From Alteromonas macleodii ATCC 27126 (GTDB taxonomy: Bacteria; Pseudomonadota; Gammaproteobacteria; Enterobacterales; Alteromonadaceae): DNA of 64,000 nt. Shown in pieces: positions 1 through 9,950 of the stretch. Where the stretch lies: positions 2,232,001 to 2,296,000 of the forward strand of contig NC_018632.1 of the NCBI RefSeq assembly GCF_000172635.2, read 5' to 3'. The position numbers and the translations under genes were made by a program. How positions within the stretch are numbered: position 1 is the first letter of the stretch; each line of letters opens with the position of its first letter. The notes beneath the pieces are model-generated. The model did not search any database. It was not told where the DNA came from and was given only the letters and a program-made list of their open reading frames with translations.

Positions 1-446
1 GCATGTTCAAGAATATAAGGGCGACCGTTGAATTCTTTGACTTCTTTTCCTTCACCAACAGGCGTACCATAACCTGTGGCAGTGTAAAAGGCAGGAATGC
101 CAGCACCACCAGCGCGCATTTTTTCCGCCAGCGTTCCTTGAGGTGTAAGCTCAACTTCCAACTCACCGTTAAGCAGTTGTTTTTCAAACAGGGCATTTTC
201 ACCTACATAAGAAGACACCATTTTGGCTATTTGCTTATCTTCCAATAAAAGGCCCAATCCAAATCCATCTACACCGCAGTTATTAGAAACTACAGTAAGT
301 CCAGATACGCCCATTTTCTTAATTTGGCCTATCAGTCCTTCGGGTATACCACACAATCCGAAACCGCCCGCAATAACTGTCATACCATTTTCAAGGCCAG
401 CCATTGCTTCTTCGTATGAGGATACAACTTTGTTAAATCCCGCCAT
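1..446 (-). CDS. scoA: 3-oxoacid (succinyl-CoA:3-ketoacid) CoA-transferase subunit A, partial
   Basis: N-terminal 148 codons of a family I CoA-transferase alpha subunit; the gene runs off the left edge. The start [15 protein letters not shown] is followed by the glycine-rich [13 protein letters not shown] and by [14 protein letters not shown], both typical of ScoA/AtoD. The enzyme moves CoA from succinyl-CoA to acetoacetate or another 3-oxoacid in ketone-body and fatty-acid catabolism. The ATG (444-446 on the complement) has a strong GGAGA ribosome site just upstream, which fixes the start. The beta subunit is expected beyond the edge. The gene is divergent from a LysR regulator with a palindromic operator between them, so regulation by that protein is likely (inference). 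Substrate could differ from acetoacetate. Confidence 0.9.
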   Translation of the reverse strand, partial: MAGFNKVVSSYEEAMAGLENGMTVIAGGFGLCGIPEGLIGQIKKMGVSGLTVVSNNCGVDGFGLGLLLEDKQIAKMVSSYVGENALFEKQLLNGELEVELTPQGTLAEKMRAGGAGIPAFYTATGYGTPVGEGKEVKEFNGRPYILEH

Positions 447-510
447 TCTCTATCTCCAATGCATTTGTTAAAAATAAGTATCGACATTGTTGCTTCATTT
501 GTAAAATCGA

Positions 511-548
511 ATTAATCTTGCGATTAATAAAAACTATTTATTAATCGC
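511..548. promoter_or_regulatory. Putative LysR operator in the scoA/lysR divergent spacer
   Basis: Three copies of the half-site ATTAATC lie in alternating orientation: forward at 511-517, inverted at 522-528 and forward at 540-546. The first pair is a perfect 7-bp palindrome around TTGC. The second and third extend to a perfect 9-bp inverted repeat (GCGATTAAT at 520-528, ATTAATCGC at 540-548) with an 11-bp spacer. It sits 20 bp before the LysR start and about 65 bp before the scoA start. That fits autoregulation plus control of scoA. Binding is inferred. Confidence 0.6.
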
Positions 549-568
549 TGAGATCACTTGAAAAGTTT

Positions 569-1453
569 ATGGATGTTTCATACCGTCAAATAAAAGCGTT
601 TGTAGAAGTGGCCAAGTCATCAACCTTTGCTGAAGCCGCGGTAAATCTACATTTAACACAGCCAGCTTTGTCATCGGCAATTAAAAAAATGGAAGAGCAG
701 TTAGGCGGTAAGCTATTCCAACGCAATACACGCAATGTAAGCCTAACACCAGAAGGAGAGGTGTTGTTTCCAAATGCTTTGAGGCTACTGCACGACTGGG
801 ACAATACTTTTTCTGATATTCAAAATTTGTTTGCTATGGCGAAAGGGCAGCTTACTATTTGCGCTATGCCGTCATTTGCCGAGTCTCATTTACCGAATAT
901 CTTGTCAGTATTTCATCAACGAATTCCAAACGTAAACTTACGAATTGTCGATGTAGTAATGGAACAGGTAATTCATGAAGTTACTACTGGCCGCAGCGAG
1001 ATTGGGTTCTCGTTTGAGCCAGAGCGCAAAGATGGTTTAGTGTTTAAAAGCCTTTTTGCTGATGAGTTTGTTGTTGTGACCAACAAAGCACAATCAGCCC
1101 ATTTAGGGGACAAGTTGCATTGGCAGGACTGTCTAAAACTTCCATTGGTAATGATGAATAGGGGATCTGCGGTACGTCATTGGACTCAATCTAAGCTAGC
1201 ACAATATGGTGAGCTAAATATAATCGCGGAAACGGGGCAGCTATCTACACTAGGAAAGCTTATTCTAAATGGTTTAGGTATATCTATTATGCCGGCGATT
1301 TGTAAAGCGCAAATGGAGGGATTGGGGCTAGTAACAAAAGAAATTAGTGACATGCCTCTGGTGAAAAATATTGGAATAATTCGAAATGCGCGAAAAGGGT
1401 TATCGCTGCCGGCTCAATCTATGTGGGACATGGCCGTAGCGCATTATGAGTGA
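569..1453 (+). CDS. LysR family transcriptional regulator
   Basis: 294 residues, the usual LysR length. The N-terminal winged helix-turn-helix (about residues 1-62) includes AVNLHLTQPALSSAIKKME and the LGGKLFQRNTRNVSLTPEG wing. The remainder is a LysR substrate-binding domain (about 90-290) that senses a small-molecule co-inducer. It is divergently transcribed from the CoA-transferase gene across a 122-bp spacer with palindromic half-sites, the classic arrangement in which a LysR protein controls its neighbour. The effector is unknown; a CoA ester or ketoacid of the neighbouring pathway is a guess. Family is certain, target is inferred. Confidence 0.9.
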   Translation: MDVSYRQIKAFVEVAKSSTFAEAAVNLHLTQPALSSAIKKMEEQLGGKLFQRNTRNVSLTPEGEVLFPNALRLLHDWDNTFSDIQNLFAMAKGQLTICAMPSFAESHLPNILSVFHQRIPNVNLRIVDVVMEQVIHEVTTGRSEIGFSFEPERKDGLVFKSLFADEFVVVTNKAQSAHLGDKLHWQDCLKLPLVMMNRGSAVRHWTQSKLAQYGELNIIAETGQLSTLGKLILNGLGISIMPAICKAQMEGLGLVTKEISDMPLVKNIGIIRNARKGLSLPAQSMWDMAVAHYE

Positions 1454-1490
1454 AATAATGCGCTTTATGGTTTCTAAGAAAAGGTTCGAC

Positions 1491-2249
1491 CTACCACTTC
1501 TTCTTAGGTGCGAACAACTCGTCTAATTCGTCTCTTTCTTCTTCTTGCTTCTTGGCGCGATCTTTTTCGTTCACGCTCTTAAGGTTACTTTGGATTTCGT
1601 GTAACCACTCGTTAAGTGTAGCAAGTTTAGACATTGAGTATTCGTCTTGGGGATTTTGATTTTCTAGTGCGTTTTTCGCCTTTTCAAAATACTGTCTGGC
1701 TGACCCAAGCATATTGGTTTGAAGTGCAGCGCGGCCGCGCTTAATCAATGTTTCTACATTTACTTTTACCTGCAAGCGTTCAAGCTGCTTATCTTCATCC
1801 ATGAATACTTTAGAATCAATTTGCCCTTTGCTATGTTCTGAACGAAGAATAATGCGCAGTTTCTTAACGGCCTGAATGTATTGAATGATCATTTTGTCGT
1901 TGTCGGGTAACGCGAAATCGTTAGTGATACCGCTATTGTCCGAAAGAGCAGCGGCGGTTGCTTGCTCACTGCTTGAGATACGCTGTTTTAGTTCAGATGT
2001 ACTCGATAAATCGTTCATTGCTTTCAAGGCATTTAGAATACGATTGTGAAGTATGCCCATAATGCGCGAAGAAACAGGCATGTTTACACAGGCGGCAATA
2101 ACGTTCTCAGTTTCGTCGACAATAGTACGCTGTTTGGCAAGTTCAGTTCTGCGCTCAGCCTCTTGCTTTTGACGATGTTGTTGCATTGCATTGATAAAGA
2201 TAGCTGCGATTAGCAAAACAACAATTAATATAATAATAATCACGTACAT
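1491..2249 (-). CDS. Uncharacterised membrane-anchored coiled-coil protein
   Basis: 252 residues; I do not recognise the family. Residues 1-18 are a strongly hydrophobic segment (MYVIIIILIVVLLIAAIF), most likely an N-terminal membrane anchor. They are followed by a highly charged helical region (HRQKQEAERRTELAKQR) predicted to face the cytoplasm. The rest is rich in E, K, Q and R with helical character, including a stretch around 165-200 that resembles a TPR-like helical pair (RGRAALQTNMLGSARQYFEK). The C-terminus is very charged and ends APKKKW. It lies downstream of the histidine kinase gene on the same strand with about 95 bp between, so co-transcription is possible. No enzymatic motif is visible. 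Confidence 0.75.
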   Translation of the reverse strand: MYVIIIILIVVLLIAAIFINAMQQHRQKQEAERRTELAKQRTIVDETENVIAACVNMPVSSRIMGILHNRILNALKAMNDLSSTSELKQRISSSEQATAAALSDNSGITNDFALPDNDKMIIQYIQAVKKLRIILRSEHSKGQIDSKVFMDEDKQLERLQVKVNVETLIKRGRAALQTNMLGSARQYFEKAKNALENQNPQDEYSMSKLATLNEWLHEIQSNLKSVNEKDRAKKQEEERDELDELFAPKKKW

Positions 2250-2344
2250 GCGTGTGTTTCCGTCTGTTTTTTATTTTTTATAACGTTAACGTATTACTAC
2301 GTACGAGCGTTACTTTTTGTATTACTTAATGTTATCGGTCAATC

Positions 2345-3049
2345 TTACGGTATTTTTACTTCAAATACACTTCCACCGAGACTCCCGCCGTTGGAAAGGG
2401 CAATTGAGCCCACTTTATCTCCTTGAGAATGTGCGTTTGCAATTAACTTCGCAAAAAATAACCCCAACCCCGTTCTTCCTTGGCTTAACTCAAAGTCACA
2501 GAGCTCTTCGTGGCTTTTAGTTAACATCGCTTCAGGATAGCCACGACCATCATCCTCTATCTTTATGGTCATGAAGTCGTTCTCGTCTGCCTTGGCACTT
2601 ACTATTATTTTGGATGTTCCATAGCGCATAGCGTTGATGATTACATCGTTTAATAACAAATAAATTAACTCACTGTCTAAGTACCAGCTAAGGTCATCTT
2701 CGATAGCGATACTTATATCAATATTTTTCTGCGACACATATAACGCATTAGAGCCAACAACATCCTCAACCAAATCTTTGATGAAGCTTTCGTCAACGGT
2801 AATGGGTAAACTCTCTAATTCAGCCCTGTACAAAGAGAGTACTTGAACAAGATTGGTGTTGAGCCTGGATGCTTCATAATGAACACTCGCAACCTGCTCT
2901 CTAGCTTTCTCGTCTTGAGGAGAAAGGGCGTCGCTGAGTGTTTCAATAGATTGAATAAGGAGAAAAAGTGAATTTTTCATATCGTGCACAGCAGCTGCCA
3001 ACACCGATGAAAAATCAATTGTGGATGTAACTTGTTTACTGCTACTCAT
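2345..3049 (-). CDS. Sensor-less histidine kinase (HATPase_c)
   Basis: 234 residues with no membrane segment and no PAS, GAF or HAMP domain. The phosphoacceptor box AVHDMKNSL places the candidate histidine at residue 22. The ATP-binding domain shows an N box (NDVIINAMRYG, about 134-144), a G1 box (DDGRGYP, 166-172) and a G2 box (GRTGLGLFFAK, 191-201). It should autophosphorylate and pass phosphate to a response regulator, but no response regulator lies in this window. The H box of HDMKN type differs from the common HELRTPL. It may act with a receiver protein encoded elsewhere or as a phosphatase. Downstream on the same strand is a membrane coiled-coil protein. Confidence 0.85.
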   Translation of the reverse strand: MSSSKQVTSTIDFSSVLAAAVHDMKNSLFLLIQSIETLSDALSPQDEKAREQVASVHYEASRLNTNLVQVLSLYRAELESLPITVDESFIKDLVEDVVGSNALYVSQKNIDISIAIEDDLSWYLDSELIYLLLNDVIINAMRYGTSKIIVSAKADENDFMTIKIEDDGRGYPEAMLTKSHEELCDFELSQGRTGLGLFFAKLIANAHSQGDKVGSIALSNGGSLGGSVFEVKIP

Positions 3050-3254
3050 TATCTATCTAACACCGTGCTTTTTAATCACCTACCCATAATGTAGAAGAAA
3101 TCGGACAAAGGCGAATAAATCCCACTCGAAAATGTAAAAATTCAATTATTTTCAACTTTATAATGCCAATTTCGTAATAGCAACTAGTAAAAAAAGGTGG
3201 TTTTGGTTATAACGGAGGGAGTACAGTGTCAGTCTATCGCATTAAACGGTGTAA

Positions 3255-4232
<978 letters not shown>

Positions 4233-4260
4233 ACGTAGCGCTTGTTGAAAACGTTCATTA

Positions 4261-4285
4261 AAAAGGGGCTAATTGCCCCTTTTTT
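4261..4285. terminator. Bidirectional rho-independent terminator (cysB/sdaA)
   Basis: Stem AAAAGGGGC / GCCCCTTTT with a 5-base loop, flanked by an A run on one side and a T run on the other. It can serve both convergent genes. Confidence 0.85.
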
Positions 4286-4317
4286 CATTCCATACATTGT
4301 CTAGTTAGAACGAGGCG

Positions 4318-5691
4318 CTAACATTCGATAATATTTACCGCGAGTCCACCTCTCGCCGTTTCTTTATATTTAGTCTTCATATCATTACCGGTATCGCGCA
4401 TGGTTTTAATAACCTTATCTAGCGATACTTTTTGCTCACCGGTTCCGCGCAGTGCAAGACGAGAAGCATTAATGGCTTTGATTGCACCCATGGCATTTCG
4501 CTCAATGCACGGAACCTGAACCAGACCACCAACAGGATCACAAGTAAGGCCGAGGTTGTGCTCCATACCGATTTCCGCAGCGTTCTCTACCGAGGCAGCT
4601 GTGCCCCCCATAATTTCAGCTAACGCGCCTGCAGCCATTGAACAAGCGACGCCTACTTCTCCTTGGCAACCTACTTCAGCACCTGAGATTGACGCATTCT
4701 CTTTATAGAGAATACCAATAGCGCCTGCGGTAAGCAGGAATCGACTTGCTACTTCTTCATCAACAGGTCGAATAAACTTATCTACGTACTGTAGAACAGC
4801 CGGAATGATACCCGCTGCACCATTTGTAGGTGCAGTTACAACACGGCCGCCAGCTGCATTTTCTTCGTTTACAGCTAAAGCAAACAAGTTAACCCAATCC
4901 ATAGTCTGCATAGGGTCGTTTGTGTGTTCAGTTTGAAGTCGACGGTATAGTCCAGGTGCGCGGCGAACTACTTTAAGCCCGCCAGGTAAAATACCTTCGC
5001 TTTCGATACCTCGTTGAATACAAGCTTTCATTACTAACCAAATGTTGTGTAGCTGTTGCTTCACTTCGTGCTTGGGCCTGAAAGTTGATTCGTTACGTAG
5101 CATCAGTGAACTAATGCTTAAGCCGTTAGTTTTACACAGAGCAAGAAGGTCACCGGCCGTTTTAAAAGGGAAGGGTACTGATGCTTGCAGGCTGGCCGCA
5201 TGCGCTTTGGTCGCATCGAAGTCTTCGTCTTTTATGATGAAGCCACCGCCAATACTGTAATAAGTTTGCTGTTTTACAAGCTCATCTTTCGCGTACGCAT
5301 AAAACGTTAAGGCATTAGCGTGTTTGGGGAGCGTTTTACGGCGGTGAAAAACAATGGCGTTTTTGTTAGGAAAGCGCACTAATTTCTGGCCATTAAGGCA
5401 AAGCTTTTCCGTGTTGCGTATTTCTTCAAGTTTAGTCTCGATGCTGTCCACATCGACAACGTCTGGAAGTTCTCCTAGTAAACCGAGGATAACAGCTTTT
5501 CCTGTTCCGTGGCCGATACCGGTTTGGCCTAATGACCCAAACAGTTCAACTTTCACGCTATCCACTGAATCAAAAAGCGCAGCTTCCTGAGCGAGTTCGG
5601 TGACAAACTCGGCGCCTGCTTTCATTGGTCCTACGGTGTGCGAACTCGATGGGCCAATGCCCACGCTGAACATATCAAATACACTGATCAT
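4318..5691 (-). CDS. sdaA: L-serine ammonia-lyase (L-serine dehydratase), iron-sulfur type
   Basis: 457 residues, the single-chain form with fused beta and alpha parts. It begins [22 protein letters not shown], where the SSSHT motif is diagnostic. The C-terminal half has the cysteine-bearing segments [35 protein letters not shown] and IERNAMGA that bind the [4Fe-4S] cluster. It deaminates L-serine to pyruvate and ammonia. It is third in a minus-strand cluster pabB-nudL-sdaA, the same order as in E. coli, with 153 bp before it that could hold its own promoter. Confident call; whether it is called sdaA or sdaB is arbitrary. Confidence 0.95.
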   Translation of the reverse strand: MISVFDMFSVGIGPSSSHTVGPMKAGAEFVTELAQEAALFDSVDSVKVELFGSLGQTGIGHGTGKAVILGLLGELPDVVDVDSIETKLEEIRNTEKLCLNGQKLVRFPNKNAIVFHRRKTLPKHANALTFYAYAKDELVKQQTYYSIGGGFIIKDEDFDATKAHAASLQASVPFPFKTAGDLLALCKTNGLSISSLMLRNESTFRPKHEVKQQLHNIWLVMKACIQRGIESEGILPGGLKVVRRAPGLYRRLQTEHTNDPMQTMDWVNLFALAVNEENAAGGRVVTAPTNGAAGIIPAVLQYVDKFIRPVDEEVASRFLLTAGAIGILYKENASISGAEVGCQGEVGVACSMAAGALAEIMGGTAASVENAAEIGMEHNLGLTCDPVGGLVQVPCIERNAMGAIKAINASRLALRGTGEQKVSLDKVIKTMRDTGNDMKTKYKETARGGLAVNIIEC

Positions 5692-5844
5692 AAACTTTCA
5701 AAATTAAAACAAAGTAATAGTAAGATCATGCATCCACCACGGAAAAACCACAATACAGAAAAGCTAATAAAGGGATTAGTTTTGCTAATACGCTGTAAAG
5801 TTTAATTTATAGTACACGCAAGAGCGGTTAAGCAAATACAAAGG

Positions 5845-6417
5845 CTAAGGATGAATATGATGAGATAAATTGCGTAACATTGCCGCCGTTGCGCCCCATA
5901 TCATGCGGTTTTTCCATGGGATAAAGTAAATTGGAAATGCCTTTTTATCGCGATGCGTCGTGTGAACTAAATGATTTCTTCTGTCTAAAACATGTGCGAG
6001 AGGCACTTCAAAAGCGCTTTCTACCTCATTTTTGTCAATAATCGGTGTAAAGTCAGGATTTACAAAGCCAACAACTGGCGCAATTTCATATCCGCTGATT
6101 GTTCGGTACCTAGGCAACATTCCTACTACGTCTACGTGAGTAGCGGGTAAACCAACTTCTTCTTCTGCTTCTCTAAGTGCCGCGTCAAAAAAAGAGTTAT
6201 CAGCTTCGTCAACCGCTCCGCCTGGAAAACTGATTTGACCTGGATGATGCTTGAGGTGGTGCGCTCGTTCGGTAAGCAGTAATTGAAGCGAATTGCCATA
6301 ATCTATCAGGGGGATAAGTACAGCCGCAGGGCGCCCTGTTTTTCGCAACGGAAAATCTGGCTCGGTGTGAGGCTGCCTTAAGTGGTGAAACTGTGATAGA
6401 AATTCGTTCTTTGTCAT
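5845..6417 (-). CDS. nudL: NUDIX CoA pyrophosphatase (NudL-like)
   Basis: 190 residues. The Nudix box is complete: GGAVDEADNSFFDAALREAE followed by EEVGL. Just before it is the CoA-pyrophosphatase (UPF0035) type signature HHPGQISFPGG. The enzyme hydrolyses CoA and its derivatives to phosphopantetheine species and 3',5'-ADP, needing Mg or Mn ions (family knowledge). It lies between pabB and sdaA as in E. coli, 62 bp after pabB. Confidence 0.92.
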   Translation of the reverse strand: MTKNEFLSQFHHLRQPHTEPDFPLRKTGRPAAVLIPLIDYGNSLQLLLTERAHHLKHHPGQISFPGGAVDEADNSFFDAALREAEEEVGLPATHVDVVGMLPRYRTISGYEIAPVVGFVNPDFTPIIDKNEVESAFEVPLAHVLDRRNHLVHTTHRDKKAFPIYFIPWKNRMIWGATAAMLRNLSHHIHP

Positions 6418-6479
6418 AGATATTTACTTACAACCTATATGCTTACCTTTGTGCTAGCACATTACATACAGATACTGTG

Positions 6480-7919
6480 CTATTGGTTAATTGATTCAAG
6501 TACTGGCAGTATTCTAGACACTTTATCTAGGGTTTCTTGATATTCTTCGCTAGAAACCGAATCTAGCACAATACCACCACCGGCCCAGCAATGTAATCGA
6601 CGGTTCTCTGCCAATACGGTTCTAATGCAAATACTTGAATCCATGTCTTCACGAAAACCCATATAGAACACGCTGCCACAGTAAATATTCCGGCGGTGAG
6701 GCTCTAGCTCATCGATAACTTCCATCGCACGGATTTTCGGTGCTCCAGTTATTGACCCCCCAGGAAATGCTGATGCCAGAAGCGATAAAGGCGAAGAAGA
6801 TTCATTCAATTCACCAGTTACCGTACTTACTAAATGGTGCACAGCCTGATAACTTTCAAGAGCAAAGAGTGCGGGTACGTTCACCGAGTGAGGTTTGCAG
6901 TGCTTTGAAATATCGTTGCGCAGCAGATCTACAATCATGAGATTTTCTGCACGGTCTTTTTCTGCTGAGAGCAAGCTCTGAGCACTGGCGGCATCTTCTG
7001 CTTTGTCTTCAAATCGCGGGCGTGTACCCTTTATCGGTTTTGTTTCTACAACCCCATCTTTAACGCGTAGAAAGCGTTCTGGTGAAATGGAAGCAATACA
7101 GCCTTGGGGCAGGTTATAAAAAGCTGAAAATGGCGCTTGATTTTGATTGCGTAGCTCACAATATGCTTGCCATATATTCCCTTCAAACGCCGCGCTAAAA
7201 CGTTGCGCCATATTTACTTGGTAGCAATCACCGGCACGCAAATAGGCGTGTATTTTATCCAAACAAGCTTCATATTCCGTTTTAGACAAATTTGATTCGA
7301 ACCGCGACGTTAACTTGAAATTTGGCTCAGGTGTTTCGTCGTTGAACGAAGAAAAAAACTGAGTCAGCGGTTGACTGTCAACGGAGCAATAATAGATATA
7401 ACCTGTTTTTGTATCTTCAATAAGTGAACGAAGATAAAGGCCAACCGCGAAATCAGGGGTTTCGTAGTCATCTTTGGCGATGCTTGGCATCGTTTCATAA
7501 AAGCGCCCGGTGTCATAGCCTGCCATACCAGCCACACCGATAATAAAAGGGAGGTGCGCTGTATTTACACTGGCATGTATCTCCACATTTGAAACGCGCG
7601 CATGTAAGTGTGCTTGCACCGCTTCAAAGGGGGTCAATGTCAATTGCTGACGCTTTGAAGTGTTTAGTTCGATGAGTTGAACCTTATCACCTTTTGCTTC
7701 GATAACTGCGGAAGGTGAAAATGCCATAATATTGAAGCGTCCTTCACTTTTCGACGAACCAGAAGTATCTAGTAAAAGGGAATATGGGTGTGTAGAGACT
7801 CGCTTAAAAAGTTCATTGAAAACGGCTGTGTTCTCGTCACAATTTAGCGCTAATTTATCGGCTAATTCCTCTGCAGTGAAACGGGAAACATGAACGTGAA
7901 TAGTATCTGCGTGTGACAT
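6480..7919 (-). CDS. pabB: Aminodeoxychorismate synthase component I
   Basis: 479 residues, chorismate-binding enzyme of the PabB/TrpE superfamily. The PIKGT motif (KPIKGTRPR) is the PabB-type active-site lysine. Further C-terminal signatures are FPGGSITGAPKIRAMEVIDE, IYCGSVFYMGF and the final GGGIVLDS. It converts chorismate and glutamine-derived ammonia (from PabA) to 4-amino-4-deoxychorismate in folate synthesis. No pabA or pabC is adjacent. First gene of pabB-nudL-sdaA. A TrpE assignment is unlikely because of the PIKGT motif and the neighbours. Confidence 0.94.
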   Translation of the reverse strand: MSHADTIHVHVSRFTAEELADKLALNCDENTAVFNELFKRVSTHPYSLLLDTSGSSKSEGRFNIMAFSPSAVIEAKGDKVQLIELNTSKRQQLTLTPFEAVQAHLHARVSNVEIHASVNTAHLPFIIGVAGMAGYDTGRFYETMPSIAKDDYETPDFAVGLYLRSLIEDTKTGYIYYCSVDSQPLTQFFSSFNDETPEPNFKLTSRFESNLSKTEYEACLDKIHAYLRAGDCYQVNMAQRFSAAFEGNIWQAYCELRNQNQAPFSAFYNLPQGCIASISPERFLRVKDGVVETKPIKGTRPRFEDKAEDAASAQSLLSAEKDRAENLMIVDLLRNDISKHCKPHSVNVPALFALESYQAVHHLVSTVTGELNESSSPLSLLASAFPGGSITGAPKIRAMEVIDELEPHRRNIYCGSVFYMGFREDMDSSICIRTVLAENRRLHCWAGGGIVLDSVSSEEYQETLDKVSRILPVLESINQ

Positions 7920-8187
7920 AGGTGTTTTCTGTACTTCTTTTTATCGTGGGCGTTTGGTGCTTGAATTAAGCACAAACTTCCTTCTATTTTTAACTGGCGT
8001 TAACAAATAAGGGCTAATAACCGATCACATTAGGCTGCTTTTTCAAATATCCCTTCAGCATAGTTTTTAAAAATGACTGGAATTAGCCACAAGCACATGG
8101 TTTTACATGGTGCGTTGTCTTTAGATGCGCTAGTATACGCTTTTTTAGCTAGCTAAGACCACGAAAGCCAAATAAAAAGAGGATGTC

Positions 8188-9717
8188 ATGACCGTTATCC
8201 GTCAACAAGACTTCATTGACAGCATTGAAGATGCCCTGCAATTTATTTCTTATTATCACCCGCTCGATTACGTTAAAGCCGTAGAAGAAGCCTATAAAAA
8301 GGAAAAGAGCCAAGCCGCGAAAGACGCGATGGCGCAAATTCTTATCAACTCACGCATGTCTGCAGAGGGTAAACGCCCTTTGTGTCAAGACACGGGGATC
8401 GTAACCTGTTTTGTTAAAGTTGGTATGGGTGTGACATGGGATAAAACTGACATGACCGTTCAAGAAATGGTTGATGAAGGTACACGTCGTGCATACCTTA
8501 ATCCAGACAATCCACTTCGCGCCTCTATCGTTGCTGACCCTGCCGGTGCGCGCAAAAACACCAAAGACAATACGCCATCTGTTGTGCATATCGACATGGT
8601 AGCGGGTGAAAAGATCGAAGTGATGATCGCGGCTAAAGGCGGCGGTTCTGAAAACAAGTCTAAAATGGTAATGCTTAACCCAAGCGATGATATTGCTGAC
8701 TGGGTAGTAAAAACTTTGCCGACGATGGGGGCAGGCTGGTGCCCTCCAGGAATGCTGGGAATAGGTATTGGCGGTACGGCTGAAAAAGCAGCGGTACTTG
8801 CAAAAGAAAGCCTTATGGACCCAGTAGACATCCAAGAGCTTATAGAGCGCGGCCCGCAAACTACCGATGAAAAACTTCGCTTAGAAATTTTTGACCGCGT
8901 AAATAAGCTGGGTATCGGTGCACAAGGCCTAGGTGGTTTAACGACCGTTGTTGACGTTAAGATTAAGTCGCTACCTACTCACGCTGCGTCAAAACCTGTA
9001 GCAATGATCCCTAACTGTGCGGCGACTCGTCACGCACATTTTTATCTAGATGGTTCGGGTCCAGCGGAGCTTACGCCACCTAAATTAGAAGATTGGCCAG
9101 AAGTAACTTGGGAAGTGAGCGAAAACACTCGCCGCGTTAACCTTGATGAAGTAACAAAAGAAGATATCCAAGAGTGGAAAGTAGGCGAAACGGTACTGCT
9201 GTCAGGTAAGATGCTTACCGGTCGTGATGCTGCTCACAAGCGCATTCAAACCATGATGGAAAATGGTGAAGGTTTACCAGAGGGCGTTGATCTAACTAAC
9301 CGCTTTATCTATTACGTTGGTCCTGTTGACGCTGTAGGTGACGAAGTGGTTGGTCCGGCTGGCCCGACAACGGCTACCCGTATGGATAAGTTCACTGACA
9401 TGATGCTAGAGAAAACAGGCCTTATTGGCATGATTGGAAAAGCAGAGCGTGGTCCAGCAACCGTTGATTCAATTGCTAAACACAAAGCGGTTTATCTAAT
9501 GGCAGTTGGAGGTGCAGCGTACCTTGTATCTAAAGCCATTAAGAAATCTCGTGTCGTAGCATTCGAGGACTTAGGTATGGAAGCAATTTACGAGTTCGAC
9601 GTAGAAGACATGCCAGTAACCGTTGCAGTAGACAGCACGGGTGCCAATGCTCACAAAAATGGTCCGGCCATTTGGAAAGCAAAAATTGAAGAGCTTGATG
9701 CCTCGCTATCTAAATAG
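8188..9717 (+). CDS. fumA: Class I fumarate hydratase, [4Fe-4S]
   Basis: 509 residues. Three cysteines fit the cluster ligands of class I fumarases: C66 in LCQDTG, C185 in GWCPPG and C277 in IPNCAATRH. Their spacing (119 and 92) is close to that known for the family. The C-terminal part carries GKMLTGRDAAHKR, GPTTATRMD and the AFEDLGMEAIYEFDVEDMP region. It interconverts fumarate and malate in the TCA cycle. It has a good GAGGA ribosome site and stands alone, followed by a terminator. FumA versus FumB cannot be told apart here. Confidence 0.94.
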   Translation: MTVIRQQDFIDSIEDALQFISYYHPLDYVKAVEEAYKKEKSQAAKDAMAQILINSRMSAEGKRPLCQDTGIVTCFVKVGMGVTWDKTDMTVQEMVDEGTRRAYLNPDNPLRASIVADPAGARKNTKDNTPSVVHIDMVAGEKIEVMIAAKGGGSENKSKMVMLNPSDDIADWVVKTLPTMGAGWCPPGMLGIGIGGTAEKAAVLAKESLMDPVDIQELIERGPQTTDEKLRLEIFDRVNKLGIGAQGLGGLTTVVDVKIKSLPTHAASKPVAMIPNCAATRHAHFYLDGSGPAELTPPKLEDWPEVTWEVSENTRRVNLDEVTKEDIQEWKVGETVLLSGKMLTGRDAAHKRIQTMMENGEGLPEGVDLTNRFIYYVGPVDAVGDEVVGPAGPTTATRMDKFTDMMLEKTGLIGMIGKAERGPATVDSIAKHKAVYLMAVGGAAYLVSKAIKKSRVVAFEDLGMEAIYEFDVEDMPVTVAVDSTGANAHKNGPAIWKAKIEELDASLSK

Positions 9718-9785
9718 AGAGGAAGGCAAAACTTAAGATGAGCCGTTCTGCTTAAGAAAGCTAATTAGGTTTTTCGTAACAATAT

Positions 9786-9818
9786 AAAAAACGGGTGCAA
9801 TAGCACCCGTTTTGATTT
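9786..9818 (+). terminator. Rho-independent terminator after fumarase
   Basis: Perfect 8-bp stem ACGGGTGC / GCACCCGT with loop AATA, followed by TTTGATTT. Confidence 0.8.
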
Positions 9819-9950
9819 GTGTAGTTTCATTTTTTCAAAGGTTTACGTGCTAGACGTTTTGCCCCAATTTCATTTTAAATTTATACCAGTTGGTATATTT
9901 ATCTGATTTTGTTTATAGTGCTGTACAAAATAACAGTATGAACGTGCACT

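Noticed and set aside
8145..8156. TTAGCTAGCTAA palindrome before fumarase
   Set aside because: Single short palindrome in AT-rich DNA, no second copy; probably chance.
8350..8859. Long open frames antisense to fumarase
   Set aside because: They mirror the codon structure of the true gene and have no ribosome site or recognisable protein.
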